From Arthonia radiata (Eukaryota; Ascomycota; Arthoniomycetes; Arthoniales; Arthoniaceae): DNA of 64,000 nt. Numbering within the stretch: position 1 is the stretch's first letter; each line of letters begins with the position of its first letter. Positions 45,867 to 58,885 of this stretch are shown piece after piece. The stretch lies in contig PSQN01000003.1 of assembly GCA_002989075.1 (NCBI GenBank), positions 496,001 through 560,000 of the forward strand. The letters run 5' to 3'. A program made the position numbers and the translations under genes. Under the pieces are notes generated by a model. The model was given only the letters and a program-made list of their open reading frames with translations, was not told the origin of the DNA and made no database searches.

Positions 45867-48800
45867 CAGAAAGTATACGTTACGTAGCTCTTGTTATTTC
45901 GATCGATATAATTTTTAAGTGATTTATTATAAGATAAATCTTTTAGGAAATCGCTGGAGGACAAATTAATCGGACGTAGAGCAAATAAAGACGTTCAACC
46001 CGATAGGGAACTGCGGCGCTTAGAGCATATCTTCTTTTAACTTTTATACATAACGATTTCCTGTAGCTTTATCTCTGGCGGTTTGCGCAATAGGTACGTT
46101 TAGAAAGGACAATTTAGCTTTTCTAAGTTACTGTCGTTTTATCTAGTAGAAGAGCAACGCGTTTTGTTATAACGCTTATAGACTTATTCTACGACCCAGC
46201 CCAATAGATATAGCAATCGAACTAGGCTTGCGGGGCTTATATAACTAGCGCTATACAAGTTCCTGCTAGTATCGGAAATACACAAGTTAGGGCGTAGCCT
46301 GCTACTCCTAAATGCTGTCTGTGCGTGCAACTAGTAAACGCGTGTCGCCGATTTAGTGCGCTTGTAAGCTAAGAACCTTATTATTATTATCTTGAAGTGC
46401 CAGTAGAATTTATAAATACAACCTTAATACGCGATAAAACACCCTGCCTTGCAGATTTAAGATAAAACCCTAACCTATAAAAACTAAGTAAAGCTTTTGG
46501 CTTGGCAACTCTTAAGGGAAGCTACGTAGATTCGGTTAGTTCGTTACTAACCTGCTCGCGACAACGACTCTTGCGTCGATCGTATGTAGCGCAGTCCTCT
46601 TACTGCAGACTACTTCAAATATACCGATTTTGCTAATCTTAGTACCAGTTTATTAGACTTAGACTTAGCTTTCGTTACCTCTTCAATTAGGCATTTGAAT
46701 GCAGCATCTATATTCTGCCCTAAGCAAGCCAACGTCTCTTGAAAAATGGATCTGAGATCGCTCCCTAGTTGCGCCCTTTCTTAACGAGAGACCTTATAGG
46801 CTGCTCTATCGTTAGATTTGTTATCTGCCAGAAGGATAGCTTTTAAACTGCCGTTCGGCTAGCGGAAACTTTATACAATTTAATAACTAAGCGCTCTTGC
46901 CCTGTTAAAGGAGGTCCGGCTTGTAATACTGTATATAAGAACAATGCCTAGACCGCTTAAAATCTAAGACGGTACAAGGTTTTTGTATTTAGGCGCTCTA
47001 CTTGTATTAAGAATTGAAACAACATAGAGCTTATCGCCTAGAAGAAACTTTTCAATGTGTTCCTTCTGCGTTGTATCCTGTATGTTTAGAAAACCGTTCG
47101 TATACTACTAAGAGATTGTTAGAAGCAAGCTATAGCGGCAGAGTCAAAGATCTTACTCGGTAGATTAAATTTATTTTACCTACGCTAGAACCTCCTAGAA
47201 CTACAATCTAAGGTAGACGTTAGACAGGTATAGTATTCGGAGCGGATTACGTAACTAAAAGAATGCGGGAATCTGTTAGTATACCTAAAAGAAACTTTAA
47301 AATTACGTGTCCTGTAGCGCGGCTCTAGCGAGGGCATATATATAGTCTTAATATACTTTAACCAGTACGATAGCGGCTTTCTATTAGGGAGTTATACCTA
47401 GTAGCGGTTCGATTTCCTACTAGTATATCTAATACAATAGACTGTGTATAATTCCCCTCCTACTTTAAGTAAAAGCTGCGCTAGTTTAGAGGATAGCAGA
47501 GCAGCAACGTGTATCTAGCAACTTTAAGCTATTCTAGCTATAATAGCTTAAACAATACTTCCGCTAATTTAATTAGATACTTAAGACCTTATATAATTAA
47601 TTCGCAGTAACAGTATTACAAAGATTGATGGTTCCTTTAAGATTATAAGCTAAAGCGAACAGCTCAATCTCGTCTATTAGAGACGTTATCGGAGTTATGT
47701 TGTTAGCTCTATCAACCAAAAACCTTACAAAGATGACTCTAAAGTTCCTCTATACGTAATACGAAAATAGTTTATTAACAAAGTACTTAACTATATGAGA
47801 GACGATATATTACCAGAACAGCAATATTTTCGGTCTATTAGTACACGGGAGGGACATCTAGAATATACGTTGTTAACTAGTCTGAAGTCCTAGACTTTAA
47901 CGCACATAAATAGTAATATCTGCTTATATTCGCGTCTAAGGCCGGTCTATAAGCAAGCGCTTGCTCTCTCTACTTCTATTGAGAGGTTCTTAATAATGCT
48001 ATAGCCCTTTTTGTACGCTACAGCACAATACTTATTATATTCGGTAAGAGACTATAGTTAAGAGCCGTAGATCTGGGAGACAGCGAACGCAACACAGCTA
48101 TCTAAGCTAGCTAAAGTACCCGCTTAAAGGACGATTCTATAAACCCGCTGGTCCTCTAAGAATCGTTCGGAAAATACTTAACTTACATATATAAGGTATT
48201 CTAACAGAAAGAAAGCTAGCTGTCGATAAGTAATATTAAGCTTTATTTAAGAGATATGTCTTATTGAAAGAAACTTTGATTCCGCAAAAAAATATTTATA
48301 TAAATTAAAGACGCTTAAAGCCGTTTTTATATCGTATAGGTAAATATATCGAAATTTTGTAATTTTGTAATGTCGTAGTATTAGTTATATACTGTCGAAC
48401 ACTCCTTTTTTAGTACGCTTTTAGGTACATTAACAGCGATTATATACTTTCAGCAATCCTATTAACGCGCCTAACTCTCTATAGCAGCTTCGAGACTTCT
48501 ACTATTAAGTCTACTAGGCAAAAATTCTAGACGGAAGTTAGTACTTTTATTAAGTATTCTCTTAGCTAATTTACCTTTATAATAGGTATCGATACAGTTT
48601 AAGAGCTTATTGCTAGACTGCTGAGTTTCGGGTATATACTGTAGTACTACACTCCTAAGTATACGCTCCTAAGAAAAGTAAGAAGCAAGGGAACGAATAT
48701 CGATAAAGAGTATAAGACCGCCTAGAGAAGTTAAATACTCTAAATGCAACTCTTAGCTTTTTACAATCTTTGTAGCGTAATTAATAGGCCCACCGAGTAG

Positions 48801-49839
48801 GTACTCGGAAATGTTTAGTGCGAATTCTTAATTGTTCTCGATCTCTTCTTCTTTCTCGTACTGTCTACAGTCTATAAGAGCGAAGCTAAAATAATAAGTC
48901 TCCTGTTTAAGAGTAGACAAAGCTTGCTAGTAATAGGTAACGTTGTAATATATAGCCGTATTCGCGTAGATAAATAAGAGCATTTATAGATACATTTTGT
49001 AGTATATAAAGGTAGAATAGAACAGTAAGTCTAACGGGTCTATAATACTTAGTATAAAAGGAAGCTTAATAAAAGATACTTTAATCTCTATACTTAGGGG
49101 AGTAGAAACTTTATACGTATCTCTAACTACCTAGCGTACAGCTAGAAGACTTTAAAGCTTAAAGCAGGTTATACAGCTTTTTGTGTGTTCTTGAATATCT
49201 TTTAAACTACTAATCGAGCTTATCTAGGGCCGAGCTTATAGAACATAAGACATGCAGGCAAACCTTGTAACAAGAGCTACTACGATATATAAGTACTGGT
49301 ATGTTATCAATATAATTATAAATACTCGGCTTTATTAAGATTTATTTATATGTTACGTAAGAAGAAACAGACGAAAAGGTAGAAACAAGTTTTGCTTTAC
49401 AAAGTTAAGACTATTTCGCAGCAAACAAAATCCACTATAAAGATAAACAGCTCAACCTATCTGCTCTAAGCTACAAGACTAAAGCAGCCTACTCGCCTTA
49501 ATATCTCTTCCGTACGAGGCTCTTGTCGTTGTCTAGCAAGTACCTAATCCGTCGTCGGTTACTCTCGCCTTTAAACTAGTATTCCTTCCTTTACAGTGCG
49601 ACTTACTAGGCTCTTAAGAAGGTTACTAACCCCGTCTAGAACGATATTGGGCGTTTCCTTAGAATTTTAAAGGAGGAGCTAGAAGCATGTTTTATAGAAG
49701 TGTAGCGGAGCTATAGACAATAATACGCAAGCGGAAGGTAGTTCTGTAGCAGAACAAAGTACGATAGATATAGGTCTTACAGAACATATGTCTGCTATAA
49801 CTCCGACACTGGTTTACAATAATCTTAGGCTAAGCAAAA
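45867..49839. other. RIPed stretch with unassigned minus-strand coding traces
   Basis: About 4 kb. One minus-strand frame has protein-like runs at about 46.65-47.1 kb (LGSDLRSIFQETLACLGQNI) and about 47.85-48.2 kb (YCAVAYKKGYSIIKNLSIEV). They may belong to one large decayed gene. I do not recognise the family. Confidence 0.35.
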
Positions 49840-51660
49840 ACTCGCTTTTAATCTATATTTAGAACGAGCTACTCGCGTGTACAGCTATTCTTTACGAGGC
49901 TCGAATTTCAACGAAGTAAGTCGCTTACCCGCAACGAATCTTTCTCTCGCTCGAACCCAATTTCTACTTCGTTTCCCTTCCCTAAGACATTTAAAACTTC
50001 TCCGCTATTAGGTCGCAAGAATAAGTTAAAGCGCAAGATCCCTTAGTCTACTAACATAGTAACTGCAACGTAACACTCTACTCCTTCTAAAAGGTCTACG
50101 TTAATTCCTAGAAATAGCTCTTGTATTGTAAATTCCCGGTCTATAACACTTATGCGGTCGATATCTTCTAGTATAGGTTGAGAAAGCCCCTTTACGATGC
50201 TATCTCTGCGGTCGAGTAACTAAGTAAATTCGTACAGACTAATATCTTCGATAGCAGTACTATAAACGATCTTCGGCCGATAGAGTTTTTGTCCCGGGCC
50301 CGCGTAGAATGTCGAGAGATAGAGGTCTATTTTAACAGTCTTTGTAGATACCTCGCCCGTTACCGTTATTTTTAAGCCCTAAAGAACGATAGATCTGCTA
50401 CTAGACCTTTGTTAGCTAACGTAGACGAAAGAAGCGTTAAGTATATATATACTCCTTATACAGATTCTTGTCTAAGTCGGTTAGAATAGAAAGGTCGTCT
50501 TGGCCTAGATGTTGTCTTACGCGCTCGACGATAGGCCGTATAAAATCTACGTTGTTAAAGACCTCTCTACAGAAAAGAACTTTCTATATTAAATGTTAAC
50601 TCTAACGCGTTCTATAGACTAACTAGCGTACCTACGGTAACGCTGCTCTTGGTTCTGTCGCAGACTTATACTATTATATCGCCTACTGCTTAAATTTCCG
50701 ACCGTACATTATAGATTAATTTTTTAGTTACAAGCCTACGGACCTTAGCTCTAACGCTCTTGTCTAGGGATATAGTATACCTACTAACATTACCTATGTC
50801 GTGGTGCTAATATTCGCGTTGGCTGTCTCAGATTATGTTCTATTCGATATTACTCCTTATATCTGGGTCTTTGTGCAGCCTTCCGTAGAAGTTCTGCCTT
50901 GAAAACTTGTCGATAGCGTTGATCTTTGCTTGCCCAGCCGCTAAGATTCGAACGACAGCAATATCCGTAGTTTACCCGCCTTAATCGACTATAAGACGCC
51001 TTTAGCCCTCTTAAACGCTCTTAAATAAAGCTAACGCAACTATAGTAGATTCGGTATATATATATACCTTTACCTTTGTTGTCCGCTTAAGGACCTAGCG
51101 CGCCTCCTCGTAGATTTCGTACTAACTATATAGGACTACAAGCGCATACCAAGCTGTCGGGAGTATATCTATAAGGGTCTTGCGACAGTATATATCGAGG
51201 GCAACAATACGTATTGTAAATAGAAGCGTACAGACTCTATTTAGTTAGACGTTACTATTCAGGTAGTGTGCTTTCTCTTAAATATAGCGGATCTATATTC
51301 TTCGCTCTACTAACCTATTATAAGACAATATATCGGTAAGACTGCTCTTAATACTGTCGAAGACAACGTTTCTATCGTCTCTTGTATCTAACGCCAGATA
51401 GCTAGTCTAAATACGGAAGTCGACGAGTGTTTAATAGTTCTCAGGAACGTAAATTTCTAGATAGAGATTATTTAAATTGCTACTCTTTCGATCTTTAATA
51501 GGTATAACGGTTCTGTTCAGAAAAACGTAGTTAACGAGAGACTTAGTGCTACTATTATTTATAACAAATACTAGTTCTTTATCGACCAGAGTCTAAGGCT
51601 TACTAGCTATACGTCTCTAGTGTTGACTTTAACATACTAATCTTCCCGGGCCTTTGTAAA
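49840..51660 (-). pseudogene. possible Hsp70-like ATPase gene, killed by RIP
   Basis: A minus-strand region of about 600 codons. At about 50.95-51.0 kb it reads VD, stop, GG, stop, TTDIAVVRILAAGQAKI, close to the DAGGGTTD phosphate-2 loop of the actin/Hsp70 fold. Upstream runs such as YALVVLYS and AVVIYTES-like segments fit the preceding subdomain. The C-terminal part (about 49.9-50.35 kb) reads KIVYSTAIEDISLYEFT, ILEDIDRISVIDREFTIQEL and LRFNLFLRPNSGEV. The overall length fits the fungal Hsp70-like proteins of about 560-600 aa often found near heterokaryon-type genes. The first phosphate loop is not clear. It could be another protein; the call rests on one motif and on length. Confidence 0.4.
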
Positions 51661-54600
51661 GCTATTGTAGTGCCTCTAGTTTTGTTCGCTTAGCTGGCCG
51701 ATTCTAGAGTTCTAGCGCCTTCCTTTGGGGCCTTGGAGGGCAGAGAGAGTGAGCAAGAGTGGTCGGGACTCTCGACCGGCTTAAGCGACGAAGATGCTGC
51801 TCTGCTTTAACGGGTAAAGTAAGCCCTTGTACCATAAAAATCGAGTAAAACTAACTCTTTATTTACGGACGTCGTATATAAACTGTCTACCTCTGTCGCT
51901 TTAGTCTAAGTAACCGATAGTATTAAAGCAGATATTAATAATACCTCTGGGAGAGACTCTAAATAGCGTGTAGTAGTTGTACTATCGGAGGTTATTACGT
52001 ATACGCTGGTGTTCGGTAGTATTAGAGCCTCCGTCTCTCTCTTGAAACTACAATTTCTATAACCTATCGAGCAACTTTAACTAGAAGGACTGTATCCCTA
52101 AAGAGAATAGCGAAACTCACAATTCTGTATTAACGGTTCTTCTGCCTACTGTAAGTAATATAGATCTTAATGTGTTCTTCTAAAGAAGTTAATCTTTTAA
52201 CAATATTAACAGAAGATACACTATATACTAACTTTCACCAAAACGCTCGACCAAAAGGTAATTCTAGATTCCGTTTAGATATATCTAAAAGTTGTCGCAT
52301 AATAATAACGGATTACTGGCCGCGTCCTTGAGAGGGTCTGTATAGCTTGAATCCGCAAGAATCTTATTAGATGCTTGCGCGCTAAGTCTGCTAAATTGAT
52401 TATTAGTACTATAAGCGATAAAGAGTTTCTAGCTGTATTATAATAAGGCTGTAAGACCGTCTTTAAGTCTTATGAAAGTATCTTCGACCGAATAGAGTTA
52501 ATTAAGAAATATAAAATCTTCTATAAAGTTACTTTCCTCTATATAGAAGTAAGAAGGGATAAACATACTTTCGTGCAATAGAGAGGTTAGACAATATAAT
52601 GTAGAACGACAATAAAGCGTAGGTACAAGAGCTTAAAATTTCTTAGTAGAGCGAGCGTTTGCTGTTTTTCAGAATTATCTAAGCCGCTACTTAGGTAGTC
52701 TTTCTATTACAGTAGTTAGAGGCCTAACTTTAGGACAGAGGAGTAAAACAAGCGGTTAGTGGCATACTGCAGTATAATAGATAAGCGTTAGTCTTCCTTA
52801 GATATATACTTGCTAGACTTACAATAGGTATATTAATTATCTAAAAACTAAACTTTAAGCATCGCGTTCAACTTATCGGCGCTTATAGGCTTTGTAGCAA
52901 GCACTTTATATAGTATAAGAAGGCGCCTACGGTAAGCTTTATTACGCACGCTTTCTGTAAAGATAAGTGCCGGATTCATTCGTTTTACCAAATACTTCTA
53001 TAATCAGCAAACAATATACGTACACTAAAGCAATTAGTTTAATAGGAAAAAGGGATCTAAATTCAATAGCTAGAGTCTTTCCTATGTTTAGATGTACGCC
53101 CCTGTCTTGCGGAGTAAAGACGCTAGTAGCGCCGCTTCTAACTTAAGCTGCGAACTATCCTCTATTTAGTAACCCTCGATGCGAGCATCTAGCTTTAGCC
53201 AGAAAGGGATAGTCGGATTAGGTAAACACGATACTGTTATTACTTTCTGTCTCAATACTTCTTAAGTAACGTTATAGAGCAAGAATTTAGTTACTTAATT
53301 AGTACTTATTTATCGCTAAACGAAGCACTCGAGGATAACGCTGTAAGTCATTAATTTAATTGATGAGCTGGCGTTAACTAAAGCAAAGTTAGTAAGAGAG
53401 CTTATAAATTAGACCTCCTTGTTATATAAAGCGCAGTACAACCTTTAAAACTTTAGTATATCGCAGAAAGAACGGCCGAGGAAAAAACGTAACGTATATA
53501 CAGTCCTCCTAAGCATTTAAGAGGACGATGTCGGTCTTATTAGGGACATTAAAACATATTTCTTAGCCTAGCGAAACGCCTCGAATTGCTTTTTTGAGTT
53601 AGATAATAGATACGAAGTAGATTATAGTTATATTTAAGTGCCCCTTGAAAGGCGGTACGAACACACCGTTAACTTAAGACGATGCTAATATGTTGATACG
53701 ATTAAATAGAGGTTCTTTATGCTCTTCTACTTCGATCTTTGTAAATATAGCGAGCTAATAAAAAGAGCTTGTGAAGAAGATATTATTAACGCTATAAAGA
53801 GCTCTAACGCGGTAGGCTATAAGCGGCAGATAATAGCTAAGAACATTTAAAAGTAGAGAAGCTTTAGCAGAAGATATAATATTCTATTACAGTTTTTTAG
53901 ATATAAATGCTTATTTCTAATTTCAACGGTATCTAACTACTAGTTAAGTTATATGCTATTCTATATTAATAGCTCGCTTACTCTTTTAGGATTTAAGAAC
54001 GATTGCCTGTAAAGGGCGTAATACTAGACGATATCTTATAGTATCTCGACGACTTGGGTCTACAAAAGAAGATTAATAACTTGCGGGCGAACGATCTAGA
54101 CGAAAAGTTGTATAACGAGGCTTTATAAAGATTTAGGTTGACCGTAGCTTCTAAATCTAGACCGTAGGGATCCTTGCCTGTCCTAGTTATAGGAGTCCCG
54201 GGAAGCATTGAAAATGGCTACGATTCTAGTCGTCCTAATTAGTACTATAAGTTACGTAATTAAGGATTAGTTGCCTCAATACGACCGGCGTTCTTAGGTA
54301 CGTTTGCCTTATATTATTAAACTTTATAGCAGCTGTTTCCTCCTTGGCTTAAGGTAAAACTGATGGACTGTTCTAATAGACGATAGCGTAAGATATTATC
54401 GACCTGCCGTTCTTTAAGGTATGTTAGCCGCTGCTTTAACATAGATTTAATTCTAAAACTCTATATAGCCTAGAACTAGATAAACGCTATTATCGAAGAT
54501 TGTTATACTTTAGCGAATTTAGAATGTTGTAGAGTGTACTGAGAGCAGGAAAATTGTGTAAAAAAGATATTGCTAGGTCTTAAACAACATAACCTAGTCC

Positions 54601-55400
54601 TGCCAAACAAATTCTCCTTAAACGGATTGAGTAACTTTATCTCGTTGCGCCTATTAAATGTGTCTCTGCGAAGTAAGGGACCTTCTATAGATGCTATAGA
54701 CTCGATTAGCGATTTTCTCAGCTAAAGACCTAAAGACTGGGTACAGGGATAGAATACCTAGGCCTACTCCTTATATATTATATTTATTATAATAGTCGCT
54801 AACTGTACACTTTCGGCCTAGTCTTGTAAGACTGCTAGAATTGTTATTTTGGTTTATTGTTTAATTCTTAAGTAATGTTCGATAGTCTCTGTGTCTATAA
54901 AGCCTAAAAGAACTTCTTAACCAAACTTAACGCTAAAATAGATACGCGTATTAGCAAAAGATCTATATTAGGTCAGATAACTAGATTTTATCTTTTATAC
55001 GGGCTTAACCTATATACCACCGTCTAAGAATTTAACGTTAAATTTCTTATAATCTTTTAGTTTACTCGGCTTAACTTCGAAGAATTAATTTAGCGCTAAC
55101 TTTAAGTACAAAAATTCTTGCGTATAGAAACTAGAGTAAAAAATAACAACCGTGCTCTTAGACTAGATCTAAAATACTAGAATGTTTAGCTTTGCTTCTA
55201 TCTTACCTTCTTAGATTCGAAAGACTCTATCCTCAACCTTACTAAATATTCTTTAGAAACTAAGCCGAGGATAACTAAAACAATTTTATACTACGTCGTT
55301 CGCTAACTTGCTGATTATTAGTAACGTACAACTTAAAATTATAACGTATGTCTAACCGTTCTCCTCTGCATATAATGCTTAAATATGTTTAGAAAGGTAC
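51661..55400. other. RIPed stretch with unassigned plus-strand coding traces
   Basis: About 3.7 kb. Protein-like plus-strand runs occur at about 53.6-53.9 kb (RYEHTVNLRRC, RACEEDIINAIKSSNAVG) and 54.0-54.75 kb (DDLGLQKKINNLRANDLDEK, ISLRLLNVSLRSKGPSIDAI). They may be a single decayed gene of unknown family. Confidence 0.35.
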
Positions 55401-58400
55401 TAAGCTCGATCGCAAAGCCCCGTTTTACTAGTTTCTCTAAGGTCTGGCTAGTATAAGGGTCTAATCGCGACCAGAAACCGCGCTCCACGAGCGTTTAACA
55501 GATTTCTAATGCTTCTGTAGACATTTAGCGTTGTTTAATGTATAAATCCTTATAGCAAAGAAAGTTAGTGATAGCAGCGTTACAGCCCTCTTATTTAGAG
55601 TTGTTGCTTAAGGTCTACGTATTTAGCTTGGCTTTAAATATTCCGACTATACGTATAGCACGTACAGTCGCGTTACTCTTTACGATTACAACGGTCGAGA
55701 TGCATCGGAGACACCTTATAGAATGTAGAACTTATAAAGGTAAAGGTAAAGTACGTATTAGAGATAATAAGACCGCTAACTACTTAGCTTATCAAGGCAC
55801 AGAATAGCTTTAACTCTTTATCTTTGTATATATATATCCTCCTTAAAGCCTGTCTATTACTAATACATTCTTTAGCCAGTTTAGGTTTCTAATATACGTT
55901 TTAAACGTAGAAATAATAATTAGAATGGATACCCCTGTCTTACTTATCGTCCAAGCGATACGAGCGACATCTTGCTCGCCAATCGCCAATGCTTAGGCTG
56001 TAAGCGGGCACGAAAAGAGCCGTTAGTACGAGTAGAAAGTTAGAATTATCTACGATTAGCGCGTTACAAGCTATAGACGATATAAATACTTCCAACGTAT
56101 CTTTAAGAGCAGCAGCCAGACTTGTCTTATCTAGGGTTCTTTAAGCAGTTCTAGTAGCGCTAGCAGCGCTAGAAACAAACACGGTTAACCTCCGTAATAT
56201 ATATTAGAAACTAGAATCGTTAATAAGTCGAATACAAGCTATCTACAACATACTCGATTCTTTATAGTAGAACGAGGTTGATTAACTAAAGCATGCTTCC
56301 TCTAGTAACGCGTACTAGCTCTATTTACGTAGCTATAGGCCGTTTTATATGATAGCAACTACCATAGAAGTCTGCGTAGCTCGAAGAATGGACGCGCCCG
56401 TCTGTATATAAACACAAAAACGGTGTACAACTTACAAGTAGACTAGCTTGAAAGAACCTTGGTTTAAAATATTGAGCTAGTATAGCAAAAAAGCTATATA
56501 ATCGACTCTGTACTTTAAAGTTAAAGATTCTTGTACGTATACTCGGTCTACGCTCAGTTATTGTGTTATAACATATATTCGTTGCTCTGTATTTTAATAA
56601 TTATAGATAGCGTTCTTAGAGCTTTTTATAACATCTTTAGTCTATATATTATAAGTACGCTTTAAAGCCTTTCGACATACTTATAGTATAAGATCTGCTT
56701 AATACTAAGCTGCTATCTATTATTAAATAGTATTGAGAGGGTAGCGCGCCAACTCTTAGTATTAAGTAATAGGCTTACTATCTTAATAGCGCTCTACTCT
56801 AATTAAATAGAATTAACTAACTCTCTAATAGCGACGAAGGCTTCGGTAAAGAGCTCGAGAATAATATACTGTATCTTAATTGACAGTCTCTTGTAGTCGA
56901 ACGGCAGGTAGAAGTGTTACAATCTAAGGAAGATATACGACGTCTGTAGTTTAAGCAGGTTATAACACCACTTTAATAAGCCTTTAGATTCTATAATTAG
57001 TTTATCGAACGGGCTAAGGCTAGTTTAGTGAGACCAGTTAATTTATATAACGCCGCAATTACCGTCGACTTCTGTTTTAATTGGTACGGCCGAACTAAGT
57101 TAAGAGAGCGGTGCCTAGTCGTAGACGAGCTAAAAAGGGGCGGCGTTATTAATACTAAGCATTGACTGAATAATTTTAACGGACAGTTAAAGAAAAGACT
57201 TGAAATCGAGTTAAGAGGATTAGTATAGTTACTATTCTAATGCTTATATTGCTAATATTACTTAGATATACTTATTAGTATAGCTGTCCGTAGGTGTTCT
57301 GCTACGATAGCCGTACGCTTCTAATGCTTCGCTTTCGTATACAGCGGAAGCAGGATATCTTAAATAACAACACTCTGATAGATTGTTGGAGTATAGCTAA
57401 TAGAGCGGATATATTGCGATACGCTTTCTTTCGACTTATCGCTAAAGGCTGGAAGCGGGTACTTGCACAACACTCGTCTAACGTTTAAGTAATAGCTAAT
57501 AGCTGGGAGAGGAGATCTAAATACTATTCTAGTCGGCCTCGGTAATTCCAGGGAAATTAGATAATAGCTGATTACAAGCCGCTACTCGGGTAGGTGAGAC
57601 GCTATTATACGGTAGAGAAGAGGTAGAGCTAGAGCACGCAGGGTCGATTAACTTAATAAAATACTGTGTCGCTAGATTAATCCTATTAAAGGCGGTTCTC
57701 TTCAACTTAGCTAGAGATTTCCGTAAGGACTTTCAGAGAATATAGAATGTTTAATAGTTGCTTTAGGTCTTCGATGTTGCTCTCTTTAGCTTTCTTAGGG
57801 TAGACGAATTTAGCTTTACTAAAATCTAATACTACCAGCTAACTAGCTCGTCTCGGTTGCTTAGTTGCCTTTAAGAGTTGTTAATACTGCCCGACGGAAG
57901 CAAAAATCCTCTGGACTTACCGTCGTTAAGACAGCGCTTTCAAAAATATAAAAATTGCCTGGCATAGAATCCGCGTAGACGACGCCGTACCGGCTTATTT
58001 TAATATAGATATTCGTTAACTTCTAATTAACTTGTCGCTTGTTGCTATTGAACGTATTTAGCCCCTCGCCGCGAATCTCTTTTAGAAGCAATGCGTTACG
58101 ACTAGTCCTATGTATATCGGTAGAGATAACTTTACTATAGCAATAAGGTATTTAACACCCTTATAAAGACTTAAGCCGTCGGTAAGCTTTCTACTCTCTC
58201 TCTAATACTTCTAGATTATTAGTACGCGCCCTTTTTATAATAAAGCTTTTGGAAAGGTCTTAACGAGGGTAACTAAGTCTTATATAATAGACCTCTCGAC
58301 GCTCGTTAGAGCGTAATCTAAACGCCTTAAAGCTAGTAAAACTAAGTTGCATATTAAACGGTTCTATACTTAGGTACGTATTCGTACTAATTAGTTTAAG

Positions 58401-58885
58401 TAAACTAATGTTTCTACGTTATAAGCAGACAAAGCTCGTACACAAGCGATAGACCGTCCAATAGATTTTAGATAAGCAAGTTTCGGCAAGAGATAAAAGT
58501 TATTAAGTGTTCTGTTATACAAGCAGCCGCCGATTATATATCTATAAGGAATTCTACTACTATAGCGAGCGCTTGCTACTTTATATATTATCTCTAAGCT
58601 TAAGGTATTTATTAACGTATCTTAATTATACGTTGTATAGCAACTACTATATCTTATACCGTTATAAGTTTTATAATAATCTGTTGCATTGCGACGCTTA
58701 TCTATTATAGAGATAAGGGAAAAACGTCTCTAGGCCCCTCTCTCTACCTGCACCAATTATTTTGTAGCCGCGACTGGCCCTAAAACTGTAGGGCTGGCCC
58801 TGATCAAAGCTTTTGCGCCCTTAGTCGAGCCCTTCTTGTCTTTATATATACATCGCGACCTCTATTTGTTATATTACTCCCGCTA
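55401..58885. other. RIPed stretch with dispersed repeat and unassigned traces
   Basis: About 3.5 kb. 56345-56410 is a RIPed relative of about 14845-14920. A minus-strand trace at 57.5-58.1 kb (LRGFYARQFLYF, RCLNDGKSRGFLLPSGS, YADSMPGNFYIF) looks coding. The last run faintly recalls a kinase catalytic loop, but this is weak. A small perfect hairpin (58777-58794) lies about 90 bp before the next relic. Confidence 0.35.

Noticed and set aside
57900-58100. Protein kinase catalytic loop on the minus strand
   Set aside because: The YADSMPGNF run resembles it only loosely and no other kinase motif is visible.
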